Source: an uncultured Candidatus Saccharibacteria bacterium
Lineage (GTDB): Bacteria > Patescibacteriota > Saccharimonadia > Saccharimonadales > Saccharimonadaceae
DNA: 51,322 nt
Reading direction: 5' to 3'
Assembly (NCBI GenBank): GCA_938042065.1
Contig: CALISG010000011.1
Span: 1 to 51,322, forward strand
A model generated the notes under the pieces. It was not told the DNA's origin and searched no databases. It was given only the letters and a program-made list of their open reading frames with translations. The position numbers and the translations under genes are program-made. This document shows, piece by piece, positions 17,643-26,187 of the stretch; within the stretch, counting starts at the first letter, position 1; every line of letters starts with the position of its first letter.

Positions 17643-19133
17643 ATGGTTGAGGGAATTATTGCCGCGATTGTTGGTATTATTGCTGGCGTTGGCGGTAAAG
17701 TGGTATATGATCGCCAACAAGAGACCAAGAGCAAAAATACGGCTGAACAGGTCATAGCACAAGCTGAGCGCAAAGCTAGCGATATCGTACTCAAAGCTAA
17801 AGATGAAGCGCTGCGAATCGAGAAAGAGCGCCGCAAAGAGCTTCAAAAAACCGAGAATCGTCTGGCGGACCGTGAGGAGTCGCTTGACAAGAAACTTGAC
17901 CAGCTTGATAAACGCAGTGAAAAATTACGCAAGCAAGAAGACGAAGTTGAAGAATTGAAGAATGAGATCCGTGACATTCGTACGCGTCAGCAGGAAAAGC
18001 TTGAGAAAATTGCCGGCCTCAAGAAGAAAGATGCCGCTGATAAGTTGATGAAGATGACTGAACGCGACATCAAGGGTGATCTACTAAATCTGGTTGCCAA
18101 AATGCAGCAAGACGTTGAAGCTGACGCCGAGGAGCGGGCGCAAACTATCCTCGTCGAAACGATGGAACGCATGGCTAGCGAGGTAACTGCTGAGCGCACG
18201 GTTACCGCGGTTAAACTGCCAGACGACGACATGAAAGGTCGAATTATCGGCAAAGAAGGCCGTAATATTCAAGCGATGCAGCGCGTTACTGGCGTAGACT
18301 TCTTGGTTGATGACACGCCAGGCATGGTAGTTCTATCGAGCTTTGACCCAATTCGCCGCCAGGTAGCGCGTCTCGGTCTCGAGATGTTGATGAAGGACGG
18401 TCGTATTCACCCAGGGCGTATCGAAGAAGTCTTTGCGAAAGCTGAAAAGCAAATCGACAAGGAAACCCAGCGTGCTGGCGAAGATGCGGCGCGCGAAGTT
18501 GGCGTTACCGGTATCCCGCGCGATTTGTTAAAGCTACTTGGCGAGCTAAAGTTTCGGACCAGCTATGGTCAAAATGTTCTTAAGCATTCGACCGAAATGG
18601 CGCATATGGCCGGTATGATTGCTAGCGAGATTGGCGCTGATGTTCGTACTTCCAAAATAGCGACACTGCTGCACGATATGGGCAAGGCAGTTACTCACAA
18701 AATTGAAGGTAAGCATCACCATATCGGTGCTGAGCTGGCTCGCAAAGCTGGCCTGAGCGAGGGTATCTGTCATGCGATTGAGGCTCATCACGACGACATT
18801 GAAGCGACTACGCCAGAGGCCATCGTCGTTCGTATTTGCGATGCGATCAGTGCCGCTCGGCCGGGTGCGCGTAATATCTCTGCTGAGAATTTCGCTGAGC
18901 GCATGCGTGATCTCGAAAATGTTGCGACTAGTTTCCAAGGAATCGAGAAAGCATACGCCATAAGCGCCGGCCGCGAGATTCGCGTGATTGTCACGCCAGA
19001 GAAAATCGACGACCTTAGCGCTATCAAGCTAGCTCGCGACATCGCGACTAAGATTGAGTCAACTATGCAGTATCCTGGAACTATCAAGGTAAATGTTATC
19101 CGTGAAACGCGCGCGGTTGAGTTCGCCAAATAA
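17643..19133 (+). CDS. rny: Ribonuclease Y
   Basis: RNase Y is a membrane-anchored endoribonuclease that initiates mRNA decay. The 496-aa protein has an N-terminal transmembrane helix (about 3-21) and a long charged coiled coil (about 30-165). A KH domain follows (about 185-250, with GRIIGKEGRNIQAM). The HD phosphohydrolase domain (about 305-410) carries the metal-binding LLHDMGKA and HHHIGAE/EAHHDD motifs. The C-terminus is the conserved NVIRETRAVEFAK. AAGGAAAA precedes ATG 17643. A promoter (TTGCTT 17513-17518, 18 nt, TACAAT 17537-17542) lies upstream. Confidence 0.97.
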   Translation: MVEGIIAAIVGIIAGVGGKVVYDRQQETKSKNTAEQVIAQAERKASDIVLKAKDEALRIEKERRKELQKTENRLADREESLDKKLDQLDKRSEKLRKQEDEVEELKNEIRDIRTRQQEKLEKIAGLKKKDAADKLMKMTERDIKGDLLNLVAKMQQDVEADAEERAQTILVETMERMASEVTAERTVTAVKLPDDDMKGRIIGKEGRNIQAMQRVTGVDFLVDDTPGMVVLSSFDPIRRQVARLGLEMLMKDGRIHPGRIEEVFAKAEKQIDKETQRAGEDAAREVGVTGIPRDLLKLLGELKFRTSYGQNVLKHSTEMAHMAGMIASEIGADVRTSKIATLLHDMGKAVTHKIEGKHHHIGAELARKAGLSEGICHAIEAHHDDIEATTPEAIVVRICDAISAARPGARNISAENFAERMRDLENVATSFQGIEKAYAISAGREIRVIVTPEKIDDLSAIKLARDIATKIESTMQYPGTIKVNVIRETRAVEFAK

Positions 19134-19164
19134 CTACCTCTTTATCTGCCTGCAATTTATAATC

Positions 19165-19201
19165 AAAATACTCTACTGTATGATAACCGGTAGAGTATTT
19201 T
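19165..19201. terminator. Bidirectional terminator between rny and sortase
   Basis: A 12-bp stem pairs AAAATACTCTAC (19165-19176) with GTAGAGTATTTT (19190-19201) around a 13-nt loop, with A/T runs on both sides. It serves two convergent genes. Confidence 0.85.
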
Positions 19202-19790
19202 ATTGTTCGACTTGACCGAGCAGCTTGCCTGTGATGACGATGCGGCCAGTATCAGAGCCGCCAAGTTCGCAACTGTATAGAGTCAGCTTTGCTTCTTGGG
19301 ACGGAGCTTCGATTTCAGTCTGATCTGGTTTGACATCAAATATTTTAGTGATTTCGTAAGCATAGCGAGCACCTTCGTAATCGACTACAATGTTATCGCC
19401 TAGTTTCATCTTATCAATGTTATAAAAAGGCGATTTCTCAACAGTACCCTGCGGTGTTGGCTGGATACTGAAGCGGTGGGCAGCAATAATGAAATTACCG
19501 CCATCTTTGGGGTTGCCATGGTTTGGCTGTCGCCATTCAGCACCGCGATCGAGTGCGGTGCGGCCTTTGTCGTAGTGAATATTGACGCCGATGCGCGGTA
19601 TAACAATGCGATTCTCGCCGATTTTGGCTTTTGGCAGCGATTTAGCATCAATCGGCTTAGTAAAAATCAGAGGCGCTACCGACGGCGATAAGGTCAGCAT
19701 CATAAAATACACGCCAGTGCTAATCAGGCATATCGCCACTGCAAAAATAGCATATGGACGGCGGCGCTTTTTTTGTTTGATCGAGAGCAA
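19200..19790 (-). CDS. Sortase-family transpeptidase
   Basis: The 196-aa protein has an N-terminal basic stretch and a transmembrane anchor (about 13-33). The sortase beta-barrel follows, with catalytic His in AAHRFS (H105), Cys in TLYSCELGG (C174) and Arg in TGRIVI (R183). Sortases cleave a C-terminal sorting motif and attach proteins to cell wall or polymerise pili. No LPxTG-tailed protein is seen in this window, so the substrate is unknown. The start is TTG, with AGGAGG four bases upstream. The class (D/E-like by size) is uncertain. Confidence 0.88.
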   Translation of the reverse strand: MLSIKQKKRRRPYAIFAVAICLISTGVYFMMLTLSPSVAPLIFTKPIDAKSLPKAKIGENRIVIPRIGVNIHYDKGRTALDRGAEWRQPNHGNPKDGGNFIIAAHRFSIQPTPQGTVEKSPFYNIDKMKLGDNIVVDYEGARYAYEITKIFDVKPDQTEIEAPSQEAKLTLYSCELGGSDTGRIVITGKLLGQVEQ

Positions 19791-19842
19791 CTAACCTCCT
19801 AAAACGATTATTCGTTAGTAGTATAACATAATTAGTTTGATA

Positions 19843-19879
19843 CGAAAAACACCTCTTGACAAAGAAAAGGCGTTTTTCG
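19843..19879. terminator. Hairpin downstream of eno
   Basis: CGAAAAACACCT (19843-19854) pairs with AGGCGTTTTTCG (19868-19879) with one A-C mismatch and a 13-nt loop. The run of T/A in the stem suits a terminator for eno on the minus strand. Confidence 0.6.
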
Positions 19880-19908
19880 CTTTGTAGAAGTAAAACCTAC
19901 AGATTTAC

Positions 19909-21189
19909 TTATTCGCTAAATGGCTGCGCTAGCGTCAATGATTGGTCAGCTTCGGCGATACGTAATAACTCGTTATATTTAGCGACGCGATCGGTTCGCG
20001 ATAGCGATCCAGTTTTAATCTGGCCGCAACCCAGGCCAACGGCCAAGTGGCTGATTGTCGTGTCTTCGGTTTCGCCAGAGCGATGGCTCATGACGGTGCG
20101 CCAGCCAGCATTTTGCGCCATTTTAACAGCTTGAATAGTTTCGGTCAGCGAGCCAATTTGATTTGGTTTAACTAGCAGCGCGTTGGCAGTTTGTTCAGTG
20201 ATAGCCCGTTCAATCAGCGAGGTGTTCGTGACAAGCAAATCGTCGCCGACTAGCTGGATGCGGTCGCCGAGCCGTTCGCGCAGCAGCTTCCAGCCATCCC
20301 AATCATTTTCGGCTAGACCATCCTCGATTGAGACAATTGGAAATTCATTTGTCAAGGCTTCTAGCCAATCAACCATTTCGCTGCTTGCTAGCGACTTGCC
20401 TTCGCATTTAAGCTCGTAGCGTCCTTCTTGATAGAATTCGCTTGACGCCGCGTCCATCGCAAAGACAACGTCGCGGCCGAGTTCGTAGCCGGCGTTTTGA
20501 ATGGCTTCGGACAATAAGGCCAGCGCTTCGCGGTTGCCGTTGCGGACGCGCGGTGCGTAGCCGCCTTCATCGCCGACAGTGGTTGGGTAATCATAATTTT
20601 TTAGTACTTTGGCTAGCGCATGAAAGATCTCGGTGCCCATTTTGAGTGTGTCTGCAAAAGTCTGCGCACCTTTACAAATGATCATAAATTCCTGAATATC
20701 GGTAGCGAAAGCTGCGTGAGCGCCGCCATTGAGCACGTTCATCATTGGTAATGGCAGGACAGGTGTGCTGTCGGTCATCTCTGCGACGTAGCGCCACAGC
20801 GGCTGATTCTTAGCGCTGGCGGCAGCTTTAGCGGCGGCTAGGCTGACGCTGAGAATGGCGTTAGCGCCGAGTTTGGATTTATTATCGGTGCCGTCTAAAT
20901 CGAGCATTATTTGGTCGAGAGCAGCTTGGTCGCTGGCATCGTGTCCAGCTAGTGCTGGCGCGATTATCTCGTTAACATTGCGGACTGCTTGGTAAACAGC
21001 CTTACCCGACCAGTCAATGCCGCCATCGCGCAATTCAAGCGCTTCAGCCGAGCCAGTGCTAGCGCCGCTCGGTACGGCAGCACGGCCAAGCGTGCCGTTA
21101 CTTAAAATAACGTCTGCTTCAACGGTTGGGTTGCCGCGGCTGTCGAGGATTTGTCTTGCTTTGATTGATTGAATTGTGAAATCGTTCAT
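19909..21189 (-). CDS. eno: Enolase
   Basis: Enolase converts 2-phosphoglycerate to phosphoenolpyruvate. The 426-aa protein starts MNDFTIQSIKARQILDSRGN, the family N-terminus. It contains GGAHA, DVVFAMDAASSEFY, SIEDGLAENDW (metal ligands), GDDLLVTN, the catalytic Lys in LLVKPNQIGSLTE and SHRSGETEDTTI. The start ATG 21189 lies six bases after TATAAT (minus strand, 21201-21196), so the message is probably leaderless. It is divergent from gpmA with a 96-bp gap, pairing consecutive glycolytic enzymes. Confidence 0.98.
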   Translation of the reverse strand: MNDFTIQSIKARQILDSRGNPTVEADVILSNGTLGRAAVPSGASTGSAEALELRDGGIDWSGKAVYQAVRNVNEIIAPALAGHDASDQAALDQIMLDLDGTDNKSKLGANAILSVSLAAAKAAASAKNQPLWRYVAEMTDSTPVLPLPMMNVLNGGAHAAFATDIQEFMIICKGAQTFADTLKMGTEIFHALAKVLKNYDYPTTVGDEGGYAPRVRNGNREALALLSEAIQNAGYELGRDVVFAMDAASSEFYQEGRYELKCEGKSLASSEMVDWLEALTNEFPIVSIEDGLAENDWDGWKLLRERLGDRIQLVGDDLLVTNTSLIERAITEQTANALLVKPNQIGSLTETIQAVKMAQNAGWRTVMSHRSGETEDTTISHLAVGLGCGQIKTGSLSRTDRVAKYNELLRIAEADQSLTLAQPFSE

Positions 21190-21285
21190 AGTTATATTAT
21201 AGCATTTAATGCAGAAGACTAGACTGTTTGAAATCTCACGGATAAAATATTTCAGGCAACTCGTTTTTCGCGGTATAATGAATTT
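21190..21285. promoter_or_regulatory. Divergent eno/gpmA promoter region
   Basis: Minus-strand TATAAT at 21201-21196 serves eno and plus-strand TATAAT at 21274-21279 serves gpmA. Both end six bases before their ATG. No operator-like repeat was noticed between them. Confidence 0.7.
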
Positions 21286-21939
21286 ATGGAAGTGCAAAAA
21301 CAGGGAATTTTAGTTATTAGCCGCCACGCAGAAAGCGAGTGGAATTTATTAGGTAAGTGGACTGGCTGGACAGATGTCAATTTGACAGAAAAAGGCATGC
21401 GCGAAGCCGAGCAGCTTGGTGAAATTATTCGCGATATTCACTTTGATGCCGCTTATACTAGCGAGCTCAAACGTACGCAGCAGACTTGCGATGGAATTCT
21501 GCGCGGCAAGGGCGACCAGGCGGATCTCGAACGGATTATCGTCAAGCCGCTTAACGAGCGCGATTACGGCGACTTAACCGGCAAAAACAAATGGGAAGTC
21601 AAAGACGAGATTGGCAGTGAGGCATTTCAGGGAATTCGCCGCGGCTGGGATTATCCAGTACCAGGTGGCGAGACACTCAAAGATGTTTACGCGCGGGCAA
21701 TTCCATATTTTCAGAGCGAAATCTTGCCGCGGCTGCAAAGAGGCGAAAATATCCTGCTTGTTTCGCACGGTAATACTATTCGCGCACTGATGAAGTATCT
21801 CGACCAGATTCCTGATGAAGAGATTGGTAAAGTGGAAATGCCGTTTGGCACACTGCTCGTCTATAAATTTGATACTGGTCATCAATTGCCGTTAGATAAG
21901 CAAACGCGCACCGTAGACATCATCCCGCCGAAAGCTTGA
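21286..21939 (+). CDS. gpmA: 2,3-bisphosphoglycerate-dependent phosphoglycerate mutase
   Basis: The enzyme interconverts 3- and 2-phosphoglycerate. The 217-aa protein carries the phosphohistidine motif SRHAESEWN (H14) and GWTDVNLTEKG. It also has TSELKRTQQT, LNERDYGDLTGKNK (proton-donor Glu) and LVSHGNTIRALM (second His). The length and the WDYPVPGGETL segment fit the cofactor-dependent class. ATG 21286 is six bases after TATAAT. It is convergent with the next gene, with a four-base gap. Confidence 0.96.
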   Translation: MEVQKQGILVISRHAESEWNLLGKWTGWTDVNLTEKGMREAEQLGEIIRDIHFDAAYTSELKRTQQTCDGILRGKGDQADLERIIVKPLNERDYGDLTGKNKWEVKDEIGSEAFQGIRRGWDYPVPGGETLKDVYARAIPYFQSEILPRLQRGENILLVSHGNTIRALMKYLDQIPDEEIGKVEMPFGTLLVYKFDTGHQLPLDKQTRTVDIIPPKA

Positions 21940-21943
21940 ATTA

Positions 21944-22546
21944 TTACCAAATTTCTTTATGCGGCACGCTTAGGATTTTAGCTAAGGCATACTGGATAAG
22001 CCAATAAACGGTTGACACCACTAAGCAGAAATTGCCGACAATAGTCATAACTTGGTGCGGTAGTTTAGGAATTGTCGGCGCAAAGAGCAGCAGAATGACC
22101 GGCAGAACCGTCAATATTAATTTAATGCAAATTATCAGTTTGTACGACAAGTTTAATTTCCATTTTTTTGCTGGTTGTTGTTTTGGCGGGCGGGTATTGG
22201 CGGCTATCACGTTGGCTGCCGAATGCGTGATTTTAGCGCCAGTCTTGCCGATTTTCTTTGGCAATCCTATCAGCGTGATTATTGACATAACAATAATTGC
22301 AGCTGTAATGGCAATAGAGACGATGGCAATGAAAGGGGCGGCGTCGCTATAGCATCCAGAGTGGCTCACGACGGGGCGAGGCGCTTGGCGTTCTGGTAGA
22401 AAAATCTTTTGTACAGCTTCTGATTGGAATAACGGATATAGTAATATAATTGCCGTCCACGTCCACTGCAAAAATACTGACAAATACCCTAATGTGCCAA
22501 AAATATTAACGACTATGCGGCGGCGCGAGTGTTGTTTGCTTTTCAT
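21944..22546 (-). CDS. Hypothetical four-helix membrane protein
   Basis: The 200-aa protein starts MKSKQHSRRR and has four predicted membrane helices (about 13-35, 60-85, 125-148 and 158-185), joined by a basic loop with PPKQQPAKKW. I do not recognise a family. ATG 22546 was preferred because TATCAT (minus strand, 22558-22553) ends six bases upstream. Upstream in-frame codons fall in the promoter and tRNA-Pro terminator region. Confidence 0.65.
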   Translation of the reverse strand: MKSKQHSRRRIVVNIFGTLGYLSVFLQWTWTAIILLYPLFQSEAVQKIFLPERQAPRPVVSHSGCYSDAAPFIAIVSIAITAAIIVMSIITLIGLPKKIGKTGAKITHSAANVIAANTRPPKQQPAKKWKLNLSYKLIICIKLILTVLPVILLLFAPTIPKLPHQVMTIVGNFCLVVSTVYWLIQYALAKILSVPHKEIW

Positions 22547-22597
22547 ATAGTTATGATAGCATGAGGAGTATGGGAGGGCAAAACAGAATAATAACAA

Positions 22598-22620
22598 AAC
22601 CTGCCGCTTGTTGGCAGGTT
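22598..22620 (-). terminator. Terminator of tRNA-Pro
   Basis: AACCTGCC (22598-22605) and GGCAGGTT (22613-22620) form an 8-bp stem with a 7-nt loop. On the minus strand it is followed by a T-rich run. Confidence 0.85.
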
Positions 22621-22631
22621 CATGATTCAAA

Positions 22632-22707
22632 TGGTCGGGGTGAAAGGACTCAAACCTTCGACCTCACGGTCCCAAACCGCGCGCGCTATCAACTGCGCCA
22701 CACCCCG
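22632..22707 (-). tRNA. tRNA-Pro(TGG)
   Basis: A 76-nt cloverleaf with a CGGGGTG/CACCCCG acceptor, D-stem GCGC/GCGC, anticodon loop TTTGGGA (anticodon TGG), T-loop TTTGAGT and an encoded CCA. A minus-strand TATAAT lies at 22729-22724. Confidence 0.95.
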
Positions 22708-22771
22708 ATAGATGTACAAAGCTATTATATATTATTTTGCGAGTTTTTCCTAGTCGTAATATAATCAAAGC

Positions 22772-24262
22772 ATGAAAATATTATTTTGGAAGCATAGTAA
22801 TGACTATGACAAGGTCTATAGGTGGCTGATAATTGCTGTGCCAGCAGTAGCGGCAGCTCTTAGTTTATGGATTGGCTTGCGGCAGAGCGTTTGGTTTGAT
22901 GAAGCATATTCGATAATGGTAGCCAAGCGGTCTGCCAGCGAGATTATTCGGCTGTCGGCACTTGATACTCATCCGCCGCTGTATTATCTCGTTCTGAAAA
23001 TTTGGGCGAATGTTTTTGGCTGGAGCGAACTAGCATTGCGCTCGCTAAGCGTGATCTTTTATGGAGCCTCAATTGCGGTAGCTGGTTGTTTTATTAAAAG
23101 GCATTTTAATGCGCGAGCAGCCATTTATGTGCTAACAATGTTGCTTCTGGCGCCATTATTAATGCGCTACGGTTTCGAAATTCGCATGTACGCTATGGCG
23201 TCGTTAATCGGCGTAGCGGCGACGGCGATGTTGGTACGGGCGCACTCTAGCAAGCGGTGGACTGACTGGCTTATTTATGGAGTGCTAGTGGCGCTCGGTA
23301 TGTACACGCTATACTACTTGGCGCTTTTGTGGCTAGCTCATCTAGCCTGGCTAGTCGCGATGGATGCTGGTAGGTTGCGTAAGTCTTTATGGAAAGAGTG
23401 CCGCTGGATAGGGGCTTATGCGTTTAGTTTGTTGCTGTTTCTCCCGTGGCTATCGTCTTTTTTGAAACAGGTTGGCAATGGAGCGCTTGCACCAATTGGG
23501 CAGCCAATGAATCTCGAGCAGTTAGTTGGTATTGTTTCGTTTAATGCAATATACCAGCCGCTTTGGCAACTGGGTGTGATTACCTCAATATTGGTGCTAG
23601 CGATAATTTTTGTATCTGTCCGCTCAATTGTTATTACTTTTCATGTTAAGAAAAAAAATGATATTTTGTGGCTATTAGTTAGTTATATCAGCGTGCCGAT
23701 AATGCTATTGATGGTGATTTCTCTGTATAAACCGATGTACGTCGAGCGTTATTTGGCGCACGTTGCGATTGGCTTAGTTATGCTCGTGGGAGCTAGTCTC
23801 GCGCTGTCGACCGAACATGAGAATCGTGAAGTTTGGCGAATAGCTTCACCGTTAGTTCTGCTGGTAGTTCTGGCGGTCGGGGCAACTAATCTCAGTCAGG
23901 TTGGTAATTATAACTTTCAACGTATGCAAAAGCCAAACGTCAACTCTGTTGCTTCTATGATTAGGTGTAGCGAAAATGATGTGGTATTGGCTGCCGATCC
24001 TTATGTGGCGATTGAGCTAGATTATTATCTACCGAATTGCCAGATATACTTTGCTAGTAGTGACCAACATCTTGGCGGCGGTTATGCTCCGCTGGATGGC
24101 AGCAGCCGCCAAGTTGTCGACACGAAAAAAACATTTACCCGCGCAAAGAATATCTATAATGTCTACTATAGCGACATGAAAGCTGATCTGCCAGGTAACT
24201 ATCGCGAGGTCGAAACGATCGATTTATCACCGCTAAAAATCACTAAGTTTAGCGCGGAATAA
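22772..24262 (+). CDS. GT39/ArnT-like polytopic glycosyltransferase
   Basis: The 496-aa membrane protein has the PMT/ArnT-type luminal motifs WFDEAYS (acidic catalytic Asp-Glu, about residue 47) and LDTHPPLYYLVLK near residue 70. About ten membrane helices follow, then an extracytoplasmic C-terminal domain (about 390-496). Such enzymes transfer sugars from polyprenyl-phosphate donors to proteins or lipids outside the membrane; donor and acceptor are unknown. TATAAT (22760-22765) with TTGCGA at 22737-22742 (17 nt) ends six bases before ATG 22772. Its 3' end overlaps the convergent OpgC-like gene by 14 bases. Confidence 0.85.
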   Translation: MKILFWKHSNDYDKVYRWLIIAVPAVAAALSLWIGLRQSVWFDEAYSIMVAKRSASEIIRLSALDTHPPLYYLVLKIWANVFGWSELALRSLSVIFYGASIAVAGCFIKRHFNARAAIYVLTMLLLAPLLMRYGFEIRMYAMASLIGVAATAMLVRAHSSKRWTDWLIYGVLVALGMYTLYYLALLWLAHLAWLVAMDAGRLRKSLWKECRWIGAYAFSLLLFLPWLSSFLKQVGNGALAPIGQPMNLEQLVGIVSFNAIYQPLWQLGVITSILVLAIIFVSVRSIVITFHVKKKNDILWLLVSYISVPIMLLMVISLYKPMYVERYLAHVAIGLVMLVGASLALSTEHENREVWRIASPLVLLVVLAVGATNLSQVGNYNFQRMQKPNVNSVASMIRCSENDVVLAADPYVAIELDYYLPNCQIYFASSDQHLGGGYAPLDGSSRQVVDTKKTFTRAKNIYNVYYSDMKADLPGNYREVETIDLSPLKITKFSAE

Positions 24263-25409
24263 TCTTCATCAAAAATTTGGTTCGCACTGCTAGGTAAATA
24301 ATTGCAATTACCAAAATCGATAGCGCGAGGTTTTGAGGAATCTCGGCTAGACGGTCAAAAGAATTAAAATAACTAGCTGGTGCGCCATATTGCGGATTGA
24401 CTATTAGATGCGCTCCCATGACTACGAAGGCATGAATTGAATAAACGTAAAGTGAATTAGTCCCAAAAGGAATAAGTAGCCAGCCGAGATAGCGTTTAAT
24501 TTGTTTTTCAAAACGCTGGAAAATCATAAAAAACCCAATAAACCAGAGCAGCGACATAGCTACGCGCGCTGGCGTTAGAGCTAACTTATCGAAACTGGCC
24601 GCTAGAATAGGGCGAAAATTATTAATAGCTGTCGAAAGATTATCGTTTAAGGCTGGCGCGAAAAACTCGGCAAAAACATTGGCGATAAAAGTGATGATAA
24701 ACAGGGTAAAGATGACAGTTTTAGTATGGCGCCGCGTTTTGGCAGACAAACTATTCCACCATGATTTAATTTGCGGCGAGTAAAATCCTAGTGTGAAGGC
24801 GATGAAAAAAATAAATTGCCAAGTAAATGGCTGAGTGAATTCGTTAACCGGCTTTGGCGTTAGCAGCCAAACTAGAGTACTGATGGCTAGAACGATGTAC
24901 CATTTGCCGCGGCGCAGTAGCCAAAGCGCAGCTGGTGTTAGCGCCAAAAATATCGCATATAGACGCAAGTAATCGGCCCAGCCGTAGAATTCTTGCAAAG
25001 TAACTATTCTCCAAAATAGACTAAAGATATTGCTATCTAGCGGAGGCAAAGGCGACTTGACGCCGTCGTTACCAACAAAATGCCAGCCGATTGCAATCGA
25101 TAATATTGTAATGATGATACTGGTTAGATATAGCATGAAGCTTCGCCGCCAGATCAATTTAGCAGCGTATCTAAACGAGCGCTCTGTTAATTTAGCGCCG
25201 CGGACAATACCTAATACTAATCCAGAAATAATAAAGAATCCTTCGGCGGCAGTGACGTATAATCTGCTGTCGCCGCTTATGAACACGAGGCCGTTTGGAA
25301 AATAACTCAAATGATCAAGTATGATTATCACCAAAAACCAGCCTCTCATTAAATCTAGGCTGACAATACGATTAATTTTTGGTTTTTTTACAGCGCTCAT
25401 TTTGGTCAC
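24249..25409 (-). CDS. OpgC-like membrane acyltransferase
   Basis: The 386-aa protein has about ten membrane helices. Near the N-terminus it carries the DLMRGWFLVIIILDHLSYF signature of OpgC/acyltransferase-3-like proteins, then AAEGFFIISGLVLGIV. OpgC succinylates periplasmic glucans in Proteobacteria; here a role in decorating surface glycans is inference. The GTG at 25409 was chosen because TATACT (minus strand 25422-25417) ends seven bases upstream; an ATG lies three codons downstream. Its neighbour is a glycosyltransferase in convergent orientation. Confidence 0.78.
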   Translation of the reverse strand: MTKMSAVKKPKINRIVSLDLMRGWFLVIIILDHLSYFPNGLVFISGDSRLYVTAAEGFFIISGLVLGIVRGAKLTERSFRYAAKLIWRRSFMLYLTSIIITILSIAIGWHFVGNDGVKSPLPPLDSNIFSLFWRIVTLQEFYGWADYLRLYAIFLALTPAALWLLRRGKWYIVLAISTLVWLLTPKPVNEFTQPFTWQFIFFIAFTLGFYSPQIKSWWNSLSAKTRRHTKTVIFTLFIITFIANVFAEFFAPALNDNLSTAINNFRPILAASFDKLALTPARVAMSLLWFIGFFMIFQRFEKQIKRYLGWLLIPFGTNSLYVYSIHAFVVMGAHLIVNPQYGAPASYFNSFDRLAEIPQNLALSILVIAIIYLAVRTKFLMKIIPR

Positions 25410-25458
25410 TTCTACCAGTATAGCAGGTCCAATCTGAGGATAGTGTTAAAAGTAGTGG

Positions 25459-26187
25459 CTAGCGCGGGCGTTTTTTAGCGATATTACGAGCTTGTTCAGT
25501 GTACTTGTCTTCAAGCGGGTCTAAAACGACGGCGCCGTATTTACGGATTATAGCTTGCGAAATCATCCAATCGGCGATGTGCGGATTCTTTGGCAAGAGC
25601 GGACCGTGCAAATAGGTACCGATAACGTTACGATAACGGGCGCCTTCACGGCCATCAATATTATTGTTGCCTACGCCTTTGATGACGTCGCCGAGTGCTG
25701 TGGTATTTTGGCTAAGCGTAGTTAGCCCAGAATGATTCTCATAACCGATAGTTTCACCGAACTCTGGACTTTTGACGATAATATTACCAACAATACGCTC
25801 GTCACCACCAATTGTCTCTAGGTCAAGAATACCGATACCAGGAATTATATCGCCGTCTTTGGTAGTAAACGAGCGGCCGAATAGTTGGTATAAACCGCAG
25901 ATAACTAACATTGGTAAATTGTCGTCAGCTAATCGTTTGAGCTGAGGGGCAATCTTTTGCAGGTCGTCACTAATTCGTAATTGTCCGGAGTCCTGCCCGC
26001 CGCCGCCGACAATTAAATCAACATCGTCTGGAAAAGTATCGCCAACGTTGTATTCAATTAGTTTAGTAGCAAAACCACGCCATTCTAGTCGCCGCTTGAG
26101 AGTCAGGACATTGCCCCAGTCGCCGTAAATGTTCATATCGCGCGGATAAAGTTGCAAGATAGTGATAGATTGCGGTTGCTTTTTCAT
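25459..26187 (-). CDS. gatD: Lipid II isoglutaminyl synthase, glutaminase subunit GatD
   Basis: GatD supplies ammonia from glutamine so that MurT can amidate the alpha-carboxyl of D-Glu in lipid II. The 242-aa protein shows the class-I amidotransferase fold of the CobB/CobQ type: N-terminal ILQLYPRDMNIYGDWGNVLTL, GGGGQDSGQL, nucleophile C97 in LVICGLYQLFG and H194 in GTYLHGPLLPKNP. It overlaps murT by four bases (ATGA), with GGAGG upstream, so the two are translated together. Confidence 0.94.
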   Translation of the reverse strand: MKKQPQSITILQLYPRDMNIYGDWGNVLTLKRRLEWRGFATKLIEYNVGDTFPDDVDLIVGGGGQDSGQLRISDDLQKIAPQLKRLADDNLPMLVICGLYQLFGRSFTTKDGDIIPGIGILDLETIGGDERIVGNIIVKSPEFGETIGYENHSGLTTLSQNTTALGDVIKGVGNNNIDGREGARYRNVIGTYLHGPLLPKNPHIADWMISQAIIRKYGAVVLDPLEDKYTEQARNIAKKRPR